Positions 25,082 to 36,000 of a stretch of DNA of 64,000 nucleotides are shown here, piece after piece; positions within the stretch are counted from its first letter, which is position 1, and the number at the start of each line of letters is the position of its first letter. The notes below the pieces were generated by a model. That model worked only from the letters and a program-made list of their open reading frames with translations, did no database searches and had not been told where the DNA came from. The translations under genes were made by a program, and so were the position numbers. Source of the stretch: Streptomyces drozdowiczii (GTDB taxonomy: Bacteria; Actinomycetota; Actinomycetes; Streptomycetales; Streptomycetaceae); NCBI RefSeq assembly GCF_026167665.1, contig NZ_CP098740.1, positions 4,650,001 through 4,714,000 of the forward strand, in the 5' to 3' direction.

Positions 25082-26892
25082 ACAGCTTCGCGGCGCTCGG
25101 CGCCGACCCGCTCGTCTCCTTCCCCCTCACCACGGAGCAGGACGTCTTCCTGCTGCGCCGGAGCGGCAAGTCGGCCGCCGAGGCGCTCGGGGTGGAGAAA
25201 CAGGACCAGATCAGGCTCGCCACCGCGCTGAGCGAGCTGGGCCGGGACCTGCTGGGCTCCGACGGCCTGACCGTCGCCTTCGGAGTGGCCCGCCGCCCGC
25301 TGCCGCTGCTGCTCGTCGGCATCGACTGGACGGAGGACCGGGACCTCGGCGGCGAGGCCGTCCAGGCCGCGTCCCGGCTCGTGGCCGTGCACTACACCCC
25401 GTCCGAGCACGCGGTGACCGTCGAGCAGCCGCTCACCTCCGACGGCCGGACGGCCGAGGCGATCCAGCAGGTGCGCGAAGCCGTCCTGGCCCACACGGAG
25501 GCCGGGGCGCCGGACGACCCCCGCGCCCAGACCAGCGACCTGATCGCCGCGCTCGTCGAGTCGCGGGCCCAGCGCGAGGAACTGCGCCGCCTGAACGACG
25601 AGCTGGAGGAGACCAACCGGGGCGTGGTGGCCCTCTACTCCGAGCTGTCCGAGGAGCTGGAGGAGACCAACCGGGGCGTCGTGGCCCTCTACGCGGAGCT
25701 GGAGGAGAAGTCCCGCCTGCTGCGCGAGGCCAGCGAGGCCAAGACGCGGTTCTGGGCCAACGTCAGCCACGAGCTGCGCACCCCGGTCAACTCGGTCGTC
25801 GGCCTGGCCCGCCTGCTCCTCGAATTCGACGGCGACGGGCTGGACGAGGAGCAGCGCCGGCAGATCGGCCTCATCTCCGCGTCGGGCGCCACCCTGCTCG
25901 CCCTGGTCGACGAACTCCTCGACGTCGCCAAGGCCGAATCCGGCCGCCTCGAACCCCACTGGGCGCCGGTGGACCTGCGCGCCGCCCTCGGCCAGCTGCG
26001 CGGCACCCTGCGCGGATACGAGTCCCCGGGCGCCGCCGAACTGATCGTGGCCGAGTCCGGGCTGAGCATCGTCAGCGACGAGGTCATGCTCATCCGCGTC
26101 CTGCGCAACCTCCTGTCCAACGCCCTCAAGTTCACGCCCTCGGGGACCGTGCGCCTCGACGTGGCGGCGGACCGGGCGGACGGGCGCGACCAGGTCGTCT
26201 TCACCGTCTCGGACACCGGGATCGGCATCCCGGAGGAGGAGCAGCAGCAGATCTTCGAGGAGTTCTACCAGGTGCGCGGGCTCCACCAGCGCGGCCGCAG
26301 CGGCACCGGCCTCGGCCTGCCCTACGCACGCCGTCTCGTGGAACTCCTCGGCGGCGGCCTGGAGCTGACGAGCCAACCCGGTTCGGGCACCGTCGTCACC
26401 GTGACCCTGCCGGCCGACGGCCGCCCCGCCGCCCAGCCTGCCCAGCCCACCTCGTCGGCCGCCGAGTCCGCCCCGGACGACCCGGCCGCGCCCGTCGTGG
26501 CCGTCCTGGTCACCGTCGACGACGACGACGCCTTCCGCGCCTCGATCCGGCCGCTGCTCGACCGGCTCGCCGGGCGCGTGGTCGAGGTGGCCGAGGGCGG
26601 CCGGGCGAGCGACGCGGTGCGCCGCGAGCGCCCGGACGCCGTCCTCCTCGACCTGCACCTGCCCGACCTCGACGGGTACGCCGTACTGGCCGAACTCGCC
26701 GCCGACCCGGCCCTGACCGCCGTCCCCGTCGTCGTCCTCACCTCGACGCCCCCCGGCGCACTGGACCGGGACCGGCTCAGCCACGCCCGGGCCGTCCTGG
26801 ACAAGGCGGCGCTGAACCTCCCCGAGCTGGCCGCCGCCCTGACGGGGGCCGGCGCCGCCGGGCCCGCGAACCGGGAGGAGGGCCCCGCATGA
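25078..26892 (+). CDS. Hybrid sensor histidine kinase with degenerate RsbT-like N-terminus
   Basis: 604-residue cytoplasmic hybrid kinase. Residues about 15-90 resemble RsbT: DQIRLATALSELGRDLL aligns with DQTKLVTAASELARNTL of the neighbouring RsbT, but the G boxes are missing. A coiled coil with two 18-residue repeats (ELEETNRGVVALY, about 175-212) leads to the HisKA H box WANVSHELRTPVNSVVG. The ATPase motifs are LRNLLSNALKFTP, DTGIGIP and GTGLGLPYARRL. A C-terminal receiver (about 478-590) has the acidic triad VDDDD and phosphoacceptor Asp in LLDLHLPDLDGY. It has no membrane segments. It overlaps its neighbours by 4 bp at both ends, so it is likely to take its input from the stressosome and pass phosphate to the next protein. 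Confidence 0.9.
   Translation: MNSFAALGADPLVSFPLTTEQDVFLLRRSGKSAAEALGVEKQDQIRLATALSELGRDLLGSDGLTVAFGVARRPLPLLLVGIDWTEDRDLGGEAVQAASRLVAVHYTPSEHAVTVEQPLTSDGRTAEAIQQVREAVLAHTEAGAPDDPRAQTSDLIAALVESRAQREELRRLNDELEETNRGVVALYSELSEELEETNRGVVALYAELEEKSRLLREASEAKTRFWANVSHELRTPVNSVVGLARLLLEFDGDGLDEEQRRQIGLISASGATLLALVDELLDVAKAESGRLEPHWAPVDLRAALGQLRGTLRGYESPGAAELIVAESGLSIVSDEVMLIRVLRNLLSNALKFTPSGTVRLDVAADRADGRDQVVFTVSDTGIGIPEEEQQQIFEEFYQVRGLHQRGRSGTGLGLPYARRLVELLGGGLELTSQPGSGTVVTVTLPADGRPAAQPAQPTSSAAESAPDDPAAPVVAVLVTVDDDDAFRASIRPLLDRLAGRVVEVAEGGRASDAVRRERPDAVLLDLHLPDLDGYAVLAELAADPALTAVPVVVLTSTPPGALDRDRLSHARAVLDKAALNLPELAAALTGAGAAGPANREEGPA
25600..25707 (+). repeat. Two 54-bp in-frame tandem repeats in the hybrid kinase gene
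   Basis: The units begin at 25600 and 25654 with GAGCTGGAGGAGACCAACCG and agree closely. They duplicate an 18-residue coiled-coil segment (ELEETNRGVVALYSEL / ELEETNRGVVALYAEL) just before the H box. Confidence 0.85.
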
Positions 26893-28538
26893 CGGTGCAA
26901 CGGCACCGGGACAGCGCCGCCGCGACGGTGCTCGTGCTGGACGACAACGAGACCAACCGCTACATCGTCGGCAGCTGGCTGCGCCGGGCGGGCCACACCG
27001 TGGTGGAGGCCGCAGACGGCACGGAGGGGCTGGCCCTGCTCGCCGCCGCCCCCGAGGGCGCGCTGCCCGAACTCGCCGTCGTGGACGTCAAACTGCCCGA
27101 CATGAGCGGTTTTGAGGTGTGCGAGCAGATCAAGGCCGACCCCCGCACCGCCTCGCTGCCCGTGATCCACGTCTCGGCCACCGCGATCGAGCTGAGCGAC
27201 CGCACCCAGGGCCTCCACCGGGGCGCCGACGCCTATCTCACCGAGCCGATCGCCCCGGACGAGCTGCTGGCCACGGTCACCGCGGCGCTGCGCTACGCGC
27301 GTGCCCGGCGCCGCGCCGAGCGCCTCGCCACCCGCGTGGCCGCCCTCAACAGCAGCACCCTGGCCGTCTACGCGGCGAAGGACGGGGAGACCTTCACCGC
27401 GGCGGCGGCGGCCGGTGCCGCGGCGCTGATGGAGTCCGCCGCCGTCGCCGTCGGCCTCAGCCCCGACAACCGCACCCTGCACCTGGCCGCCGCGCCGAGG
27501 AGCACACCGGCCGGGAGCGGCGACCCCGCGCGGGCGGACACGGCGCAGTCGGAGGCGCGGCTGCTGGACCTGCTGGCGGAGAAGGCCCTCGGCGACCGGA
27601 CCGGGACGGAGACCGTGGTCCTGCCGGGAGACGAGTGGCGGGCGCTCACCTGCCAGGACGACGGCCGCGCGGACGTGTTCCCCGGGGACGTCGCCCTCAC
27701 CCTCGCCCGCACCAAGCGGGGCCGGCCGCCCGTCGCGTTCGCCGTCCGCGCCGACGCCCTCACCGGCGCGGACGACCGCGAACTGCTCTCGCAGCTGGCC
27801 CAGGCATGCGCGCTGGCTCTCGAAGCCCTGCGCACCCGCAGCGAGGAGCACGCGCTCGTCCTCACCCTCCAGCGCACCTTCCTGCCCGACCGGCTGCCCG
27901 AGGTGCCCGGCGTCGACATGGCCGTGCGCTACGAACCGGCCGCCGACGACGCCGAGATCGGCGGCGACTTCTACGAGGCCATCCGCACCCCGGACGGCCT
28001 GCTGCTCGCCATCGGGGACGTGGCGGGACACTCGCTCAAGGCCGCCATGATCATGGGCGAGGTGCGGCACGCCCTGCGCGCGTACGCCATCGAGGGCCAC
28101 GACCCGCAGTCCCTGCTGAAGAACCTCGACGCGCTGCTGGTGCGCCTGCGCCCCTCGATGACGGTCACCGTCTGCCTGGTCCTCGTCGAACCGGGGGCGC
28201 GCCGCATCCAGGTGGCCAACGCCGGACACATCCCGCCCCTGCTCCGGCACCCGGACGGGACCACGCGCTACCTGACCGAGCACGGCCCCCTCCTGGGGCT
28301 CAACCTCCCGCACCCGCCGCCCGTCGCCCACGACGTGCCGGAGGGCTCGACGCTGCTGCTCCTCACCGACGGCCTCGTCGAGGTGCCCGGTGAGAATCTC
28401 GACGAGAGCCTGGGGAAGCTCGGCGACACCCTCTCCCGGACCCCGTCCGGCATCGAGGAGCTCTGCGACCGGCTGCTGGCGACCTTCGGCAAGGGCAAGA
28501 CCGACGACATCGCGCTGCTCGCCGCCCGCCTCGGCTGA
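26889..28538 (+). CDS. Response regulator with GAF-like middle domain and PP2C (SpoIIE/RsbU-type) phosphatase
   Basis: 549-residue soluble effector. An N-terminal receiver (about 12-130) has acidic DDNE, phosphoacceptor Asp in VVDVKLPDMSGF, and the Lys position replaced within YLTEPIAP. A GAF-like or linker region (about 155-320) follows. The PP2C phosphatase has AEIGGDFYE, IGDVAGHS, LLLLTDGLVE and KTDDIALLAAR. Such proteins dephosphorylate anti-sigma-factor antagonists, freeing a sigma factor. The target antagonist is not encoded here. Last gene of the operon, with ATGA overlap to the hybrid kinase and a strong terminator 13 bp past the stop. Confidence 0.9.
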   Translation: MTVQRHRDSAAATVLVLDDNETNRYIVGSWLRRAGHTVVEAADGTEGLALLAAAPEGALPELAVVDVKLPDMSGFEVCEQIKADPRTASLPVIHVSATAIELSDRTQGLHRGADAYLTEPIAPDELLATVTAALRYARARRRAERLATRVAALNSSTLAVYAAKDGETFTAAAAAGAAALMESAAVAVGLSPDNRTLHLAAAPRSTPAGSGDPARADTAQSEARLLDLLAEKALGDRTGTETVVLPGDEWRALTCQDDGRADVFPGDVALTLARTKRGRPPVAFAVRADALTGADDRELLSQLAQACALALEALRTRSEEHALVLTLQRTFLPDRLPEVPGVDMAVRYEPAADDAEIGGDFYEAIRTPDGLLLAIGDVAGHSLKAAMIMGEVRHALRAYAIEGHDPQSLLKNLDALLVRLRPSMTVTVCLVLVEPGARRIQVANAGHIPPLLRHPDGTTRYLTEHGPLLGLNLPHPPPVAHDVPEGSTLLLLTDGLVEVPGENLDESLGKLGDTLSRTPSGIEELCDRLLATFGKGKTDDIALLAARLG

Positions 28539-28551
28539 ACCGGCCGCGACA

Positions 28552-28592
28552 GCACGAAGGGGGCGCCCCGTCGCGGAGCGCCCCCTTCGTGC
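28552..28592. terminator. Bidirectional terminator (stressosome operon / pepN)
   Basis: Perfect 15-bp stem GCACGAAGGGGGCGC with an 11-base loop, between convergent gene ends. Confidence 0.85.
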
Positions 28593-28600
28593 CGGTCCGG

Positions 28601-31177
28601 TTACGCGGTCGCGGCCGCCGCGTCCGCCGTGCGGGCCCGCAGGGCGCGCTCCACGCCCGAGCGGGACTCCGACATCAGCCGGCGCAGACCCGCGCCCGGC
28701 GCGGCCGAGGCCAGCCAGGCGTCCGTGGCGTCCAGGGTCTCCTGCGAGACCTGGAGCGCCGGGTACAGGCCGATCGCGACCTGCTGGGCCATCTCGTGGC
28801 TCCGCGAGTCCCAGACGTCCTTCACCGCGGCGAAGAACTTCTCCGTGTACGGGGCCAGCAGCTCACGCTGGTCCGTCTGCACGAAGCCGGCGATGACCGC
28901 CTCCTGGAGGGAGTTCGGCAGCTTGTCGGACTCCACGACCGACGCCCACGCCTCGGCCTTCGCCTCCTCCGTCGGCCGCGCGGCCCGGGCCGAAGCGGCG
29001 TGCCGCTCGCCCGCCGCCGTGCGGTCCCGCTCGTACTCGGCGTCGATCTCCTCCTCGTCGATCAGCCCGGTGGCGGCGAGCCGCTGGACGAACGCCCAGC
29101 GCAGCTCGGTGTCCACGGTCAGGCCCTCGATCGCCTCGGTGCCGTCGAGCAGCGAGCGCAGCAGGTCCAGCTGCTGGGGGGTGCGGGCGGTGGCCGCGAA
29201 GGCGCGCGCCCAGGCCAGCTGGTGGTCGCTGCCCGGCTCCGCCGCGCGCAGGTGGGCGAGCGTCGCCTCGGTCCACTGCGTCAGGCCGGCCTCGCGCCAC
29301 TCCGGCGTCGCGTACAGGTCGATCGCCGTCTTGACCTGGCGGTGCAGCGACTGCACGACGCCGATGTCCGACTCCTTGCCGATCCCCGACAGGACCAGCG
29401 CGAGGTAGTCGCGGGTGGCCAGCTCGCCGTCGCGGGTCATGTCCCAGGCGGACGCCCAGCACAGGGCGCGCGGCAGCGACTCGGTGAAGTCGCCCAGGTG
29501 CTCGGTGACGACCCGCAGCGACTCCTCGTCCAGGCGGACCTTCGCGTACGACAGGTCGTCGTCGTTGAGCAGGATGACGGCCGGGCGCGCCCGGCCCGCC
29601 GGGAACGGCACGGTGGTGCGCTCGCCGTCGACGTCCAGCTCGATCCGGTCCGTACGCACGAGCTTGCCGGCCTCGTCGAGGTCGTAGCAGCCGATGGCGA
29701 TCCGGTGCGGGCGCAGCGTCGGCTCGCCCTTGGCGCCGGCGGGCAGCGCGGGCGCCTCCTGGAGCACGGTGAACGAGGTGACGTGACCGTTCCCGTCGGT
29801 CTCGATCTCCGGGCGCAGGATGTTGATCCCGGCTGTCTCCAGCCACGCCTTCGACCAGGTCTTCAGGTCGCGGCCGGAGGTCTCCTCCAGGGCGCCCAGC
29901 AGGTCGGCCAGGCGCGTGTTGCCGAAGGCGTGCGCCTTGAAGTACGCCTGGACGCCCTTGAAGAACTCGTCCATGCCGACATACGCCACCAGCTGCTTCA
30001 GGACCGAGGCGCCCTTGGCGTACGTGATGCCGTCGAAGTTGACCAGGACGTCGTCCAGATCGCGGATGTCGGCCATGATCGGGTGGGTCGAGGGCAGCTG
30101 GTCCTGCCGGTAGGCCCACGTCTTCATGGAGTTGGCGAACGTGGTCCAGGAGTGCGGCCACCCCGAGCCCTCGGCGTACGCCAGGCAGGCGATCGAGGTG
30201 TACGTGGCGAACGACTCGTTCAGCCAGAGGTCGTTCCACCACTCCATCGTGACGAGGTCGCCGAACCACATGTGGGCCAGCTCGTGCAGGATGGTCTCGG
30301 CGCGCGTCTCGTACGCCGCGTCCGTCACCTTCGACCGGAAGACGTACTGGTCGCGGATGGTGACCGCGCCCGCGTTCTCCATCGCGCCCGCGTTGAACTC
30401 CGGCACGAAGAGCTGGTCGTACTTGGCGAACGGGTACGCGTAGTCGAACTTCTCCTGGAACCAGTCGAAGCCCATCCGGGTCACGTCGAAGATCGCGTCC
30501 GCGTCCAGGTACTCGGCGAGCGAGGGCCGGCAGTAGATGCCCAGCGGGACGGTCACGCCGTCCTTCTCGTAGCTGCTGTGCACCGAGTGGTACGGGCCGA
30601 CGATCAGCGCGGTGATGTACGAGGAGATGCGCGGCGTCGGCTCGAACGACCAGACGTCGTTCTCCGGCTCCGGCGTCGGCGAGTTGGAGATCACGGTCCA
30701 GCCGGACGGGGCCTTCACGGTGAACCGGAAGGTCGCCTTCAGGTCGGGCTGCTCGAAGCTCGCGAAGACGCGGCGCGCGTCCGGCACCTCGAACTGGGTG
30801 TACAGGTACGCCTGCTGGTCGACCGGGTCGACGAACCGGTGCAGTCCCTCACCGGTGTTGGTGTACGCGCAGTCCGCGACGACCTTCAGCTCGTTGGAGC
30901 CTGCCTGGAGGTGCGGAAGCGTGATGCGCGAGTCGCGGAACACCGCCGCGACGTCCAGCGCCCTGCCGTTCAGCTCGACCTCGTGCACCGCGGGGGCGAC
31001 CAGGTCGATGAAGGTCTCCGCACCGGCCTCGGCGGAGTCGAAGCGCACGACGGTGACGGACCGGTAGGTCCCGCCCTCCTGCGCCCCGGAGAGGTCGAGA
31101 TCGATCTCGTACGCGTCCACGGTCAGCAGGCGCGCCCGCTCCTGTGCCTCTTCGCGGGTCAGATTCGTGCCAGGCAC
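28601..31177 (-). CDS. pepN: Aminopeptidase N (M1 metallopeptidase), copy 1
   Basis: 858-residue cytoplasmic zinc aminopeptidase that trims N-terminal residues from peptides. The exopeptidase motif GAMEN is in FNAGAMENAGAV; the zinc site is ILHELAHMWFGDLV with third ligand Glu in WLNESFATY. The C-terminal helical ERAP1-like half is complete. GTG at 31177 is chosen because AAGGAG lies eight bases upstream; the in-frame extension to 31309 has none. A second pepN paralogue starts at 40402, and the two N-termini align from VPG-NL onward. Confidence 0.93.
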   Translation of the reverse strand: MPGTNLTREEAQERARLLTVDAYEIDLDLSGAQEGGTYRSVTVVRFDSAEAGAETFIDLVAPAVHEVELNGRALDVAAVFRDSRITLPHLQAGSNELKVVADCAYTNTGEGLHRFVDPVDQQAYLYTQFEVPDARRVFASFEQPDLKATFRFTVKAPSGWTVISNSPTPEPENDVWSFEPTPRISSYITALIVGPYHSVHSSYEKDGVTVPLGIYCRPSLAEYLDADAIFDVTRMGFDWFQEKFDYAYPFAKYDQLFVPEFNAGAMENAGAVTIRDQYVFRSKVTDAAYETRAETILHELAHMWFGDLVTMEWWNDLWLNESFATYTSIACLAYAEGSGWPHSWTTFANSMKTWAYRQDQLPSTHPIMADIRDLDDVLVNFDGITYAKGASVLKQLVAYVGMDEFFKGVQAYFKAHAFGNTRLADLLGALEETSGRDLKTWSKAWLETAGINILRPEIETDGNGHVTSFTVLQEAPALPAGAKGEPTLRPHRIAIGCYDLDEAGKLVRTDRIELDVDGERTTVPFPAGRARPAVILLNDDDLSYAKVRLDEESLRVVTEHLGDFTESLPRALCWASAWDMTRDGELATRDYLALVLSGIGKESDIGVVQSLHRQVKTAIDLYATPEWREAGLTQWTEATLAHLRAAEPGSDHQLAWARAFAATARTPQQLDLLRSLLDGTEAIEGLTVDTELRWAFVQRLAATGLIDEEEIDAEYERDRTAAGERHAASARAARPTEEAKAEAWASVVESDKLPNSLQEAVIAGFVQTDQRELLAPYTEKFFAAVKDVWDSRSHEMAQQVAIGLYPALQVSQETLDATDAWLASAAPGAGLRRLMSESRSGVERALRARTADAAAATA

Positions 31178-31290
31178 GCGGTCATCTCCTTGCTCTGTGA
31201 TGTGTGACGCCATCCTTCCACGGGACCCCGGCCCAGGGCGATGTCCGTTTTCCGCCGGACCGGGGCGTTCCGTCGCGGCAGGCTCGGACC

Positions 31291-31809
31291 ATGACCACTT
31301 ACGAGGCACGCGCGATCGAACCGGACGCGCTGAAGGAACTCCGGGAGACCGACGACGCAGGCCGCCCCTGCGAGCCGTACATCGCGACCGAGGGCGGCGA
31401 CCCGCTGCGGTGCTGCCTGCGCGGCAGCGAACCGGGGGAGCGCATCGCCCTCGTCTCCTACGCCCCGCTGCGCCGCTGGGCCGCGGCGACCTGGGCCCGC
31501 CCGGGGGCGTACGACGAACAGGGCCCGGTCTTCATCCACGCCGAGGAGTGCGAGGGCCCGGACCCCGCCCGGACGGGCTACCCGTTCTCGCGGGCGGGCG
31601 CGCTGCGGACGGTCCGCCGCTACGACGCGGACGGCCGCATCGTGGGCGGCCGCCTCCTGGAGATCCCGACGGACGAGGAGCGCGGGTACGACGAGGCGTT
31701 CACGGAAGCCTTCGCGGACCCGGCGGTGGCGCTGGTGCACGTACGCGCGGTGGAGTACGGCTGCTGGCACTTCGAGGTGCGGCGTGAATCAAGCCCCTCC
31801 GGCGATTGA
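31291..31809 (+). CDS. DUF1203 family protein
   Basis: 172-residue soluble protein of unknown function. Recognisable DUF1203 features are the N-terminal CEPYIATEGGDPLRCCLRG segment, the VSYAPLRRW segment, GPVFIHAEECEGP and a C-terminal YGCWHFEVRR. Three Cys/His-bearing motifs might bind metal, but this is speculative. It is divergent from pepN with a 113-bp shared promoter region and ends at a hairpin shared with asd. Confidence 0.8.
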   Translation: MTTYEARAIEPDALKELRETDDAGRPCEPYIATEGGDPLRCCLRGSEPGERIALVSYAPLRRWAAATWARPGAYDEQGPVFIHAEECEGPDPARTGYPFSRAGALRTVRRYDADGRIVGGRLLEIPTDEERGYDEAFTEAFADPAVALVHVRAVEYGCWHFEVRRESSPSGD

Positions 31810-31814
31810 GGAGC

Positions 31815-31844
31815 GGGGGTCCGGGGGCAGCGCCCCCGAACCCC
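31815..31844. terminator. Bidirectional terminator (DUF1203 / asd)
   Basis: Core stem CGGGGGC/GCCCCCG around AGC (31822-31838), extended by GGGG/CCCC flanks with mismatches. Confidence 0.65.
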
Positions 31845-31858
31845 ACGGCGCCCCGGCT

Positions 31859-33052
<1,194 letters not shown>

Positions 33053-33066
33053 TCAGCACGGTGTGA

Positions 33067-36000
33067 CTACTGGACGACCTTCTGGATCACGACGCTGCCG
33101 GTGCCCGCCGCGGTGCCCCGGGCGTTCACGAGGCTGACCTCGCCGAAGAACTGCCGGCCCTCGGGGGCCGCACCGGCCACCTTCACCTCGGCGCCGACCT
33201 GGGCGGACGCGCCGGCGGCCAGCTTCACGGCCTTCGACTCGTCCACGGAGATCCTGCCGAGCGACGCGGAGTAGTACACGTCGCGGTAGTCGTACTCGGT
33301 GGTCCCGGACGGGACGTCGTACCCGTCGATGACGACGGTGTACGTGCCGGCGGCCGGCTTCACCAGGCTGACGGACTCCTCGGAACCGGCCGTGGTGGAG
33401 GAGCCGACCTCGGCGCTCCCCTTGTACACGTACAGGTCGAGGTCGGCGTTGGCGTCGCTCGTACCGCCGATGGCGACGTCCAGCTTCTCGACGCCCTCAC
33501 CGATGGTGACCTCCTTGGTGTACGAGCCACCGGTGGAGATCGACGGGCGCTCGACGGCGGCCGAGCCCAGCGAGCCGCCCTTGAGCTTGCCCTCCAGGGG
33601 ACCGGCGTTGTTGGTGACCTTCCAGCCGACCGACGCCGGGGTGCCGATCTTCGCCTCGGCGATGGTCTGCACCGCCGGGTCGAAGGTCGCGCCGAGCAGC
33701 GCCACGTCCAGCTTGTACGGGTTGTCCAGCAGCGGCGACGTGCGCCGGGCCTCGACCTCGATCTCCCAGACACCGGGCTGCGGGTCCGGGTAGGAGCGCG
33801 CGTCCGGGCGGCAGGTGTTGGCCGGGTTCTCGTAGTTCGGGTAGCAGAACGGCGTACCGCTGTCGTCCACCGGCACCCCGTACGGGTGGATGGAGATGAA
33901 GCGGGTCTGGCTGCCCGAGCGCAGGGCGCTCATCGCGACCTCAAGGGTCTTGGCGCCCTCCGGCACGGTCACGAAGTACGACGTGGTGCCGTTGCGCTGC
34001 ACCGAGCCGGACGCCTTGAACGCGTAGGACGGCTTCGCCAGCGCCTTGGAGACGACGACCGTCGTCAGGATCTGCTGGTCGGTGCCGGCGGTCTTCTTGT
34101 CGTCCAGCTGGAGGATCGCGCTGTGCACGCCCGCGCTGCCCGGCTTCGCCTGGACCTTGACCGTCACCGGCTTGCCCAGCGGCAGCGCGACCTTGTCGGA
34201 GCCGATGAGCTTGAAGGTGCCGTCGTTGTACTTCCAGGAGAGCTTGTGCTCGACCTTCTTGTCCGGGCCCGTGGTGCGGGTGACCGTGACGTCGTAGGTC
34301 TTCTTCTGGCCGGCCTGGAGGCCGCCCTCGCGGTCGTAGAGGCCGGTGCCGAAGCCCGGGGTCTTCAGCGCGAAGTCGATCGCGGTGTCGACGGGGGCCT
34401 TGACCGTGTACTCGTGCGCCGGGGCGCCCTGCTTCGCGATCAGCTTCCAGGCGTCCACGATGTTGATCAGACCGGCGCCCTGGGCGTGCGCGGGCACGTC
34501 CTTGATCTTGGTGGCGGTGCTGGTCAGCGCGGTGCGCAGGTCGGCCGGGGGCAGCTCGATGTGCTTCTGCTTCGCGGCGGACAGCAGCAGCGCGGTGGCA
34601 CCGGCGGCCTGCGGGGAGGCCATCGACGTGCCCTGGAGCATGGAGTAGCCGGCCGGCAGGGAGTAGCCCGCCTCGGCGACCGGCGAACCGGGCAGCCAGG
34701 TCTGCGTCGAGTTGATCGACGCGCCGGGCGCCGTCAGGGTCGGCGCGAAGCCGCCGTCCTCACGCGGGCCGCGCGAGGAGAAGGGCAGCATGTCGTACTT
34801 CTTGGTGACGTTCGAGCCGTAGTTGGCGGCCCAGGTCTCCTTGGAGATGGACGCGCCGACCGAGATGACGTGGTCGGCGAGGCCGGGGTCACCGATGGTG
34901 TTGACGCCGGGGCCGTCGTTGCCGGCCGAGATGACCAGCTGGACGCCGTAGATGTCGACCAGCCGCTTGTACAGCTCGGAGCGGGCGTTGTTGCCGTCGT
35001 TCAGCGGCGGCAGGCCGCCGATCGACATGTTGACGACGTCGACGCCGCGGTTCACGACGAGGTCGATCATGCCCTCGGTGAGCGCGATGTTGGTGCAGCC
35101 GCCGGACCAGGTGCAGGCGCGCGAGGAGACGATCTTCGCGCCGGGCGCGGCACCGTCCATCTTGCCGCCGAAGAGGCCGTTGGCGGCGGTGATCCCGGCG
35201 ACGTGCGTCCCGTGCTCGGACTCGATGACCCCGATGGAGACGTAGTCGGAGGTGGCGCCGGCGGCGTTGTAGACGACGTCCTTGCGGTTCTCCACGACGA
35301 ACGGGATGCGCTCGACGACGTCGGTGCGCGGGTTGTCCTTGCCGAAGTAGGAGACCTGGTGCTTCTCCTTGTACGGCTTGAGGGCGGTGTCGTCGCGGAA
35401 GTCGCCGTTGTTGTTCAGGTCGACCCGGGAGGCGCCGCTGACCGGGTCGTAGAGCACGGCCCAGGTGTCGGTGGTGTCGCCGTCGCGGTTCAGGTCGCCC
35501 GCCATGTCGCCGCCCTTGGTGGCGGCCTCGGCGAACAGGCTGATCCGGTACGAGCCCTTGGGCGCGTTGTACGTACGCCCCTTGTACGTGAACACCGGGC
35601 CGGAGACGGCGTCCGTCATCCGCAGCCAGGTGCCGTCGCCGTCGCTCACCGGGTCGGTGGCGGTCACCCAGTCGGTGATCTTGCGCTCACCGGTGGTGGT
35701 CTTCTGGAGCGCGGGGTGCGCGATGTCCACACCCGCGTCCAGGACGCCGATGGTGATCCCGCGGCCGTCCGCCTTCGGGTGCTGCTTCACGAAGTCGACC
35801 GCGCCCGTCTCGAAGGACGGGTTGTACGGGTTCTTCGCCGGCGTCTTCTTCCCGGGGGCCGGGTAGCTGCCGGTGGACTTCGCCTTGCTCCTGGCGCCGG
35901 TCGCGCGATCGGCGGCGGGCGTCGGGTCGTCCAGCACGATCTCCTGCTTGAGGTCGATGCCGTGGACGGAGCTGAGCTTCGACGCCGCCTTGATGGTGGC

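Noticed and set aside
28589..31207. Very long open frame on the plus strand opposite pepN
   Set aside because: It is a high-GC shadow: Arg/Val/Gly/Leu-rich product, no ribosome site, and pepN with HEXXH and GAMEN occupies the other strand.
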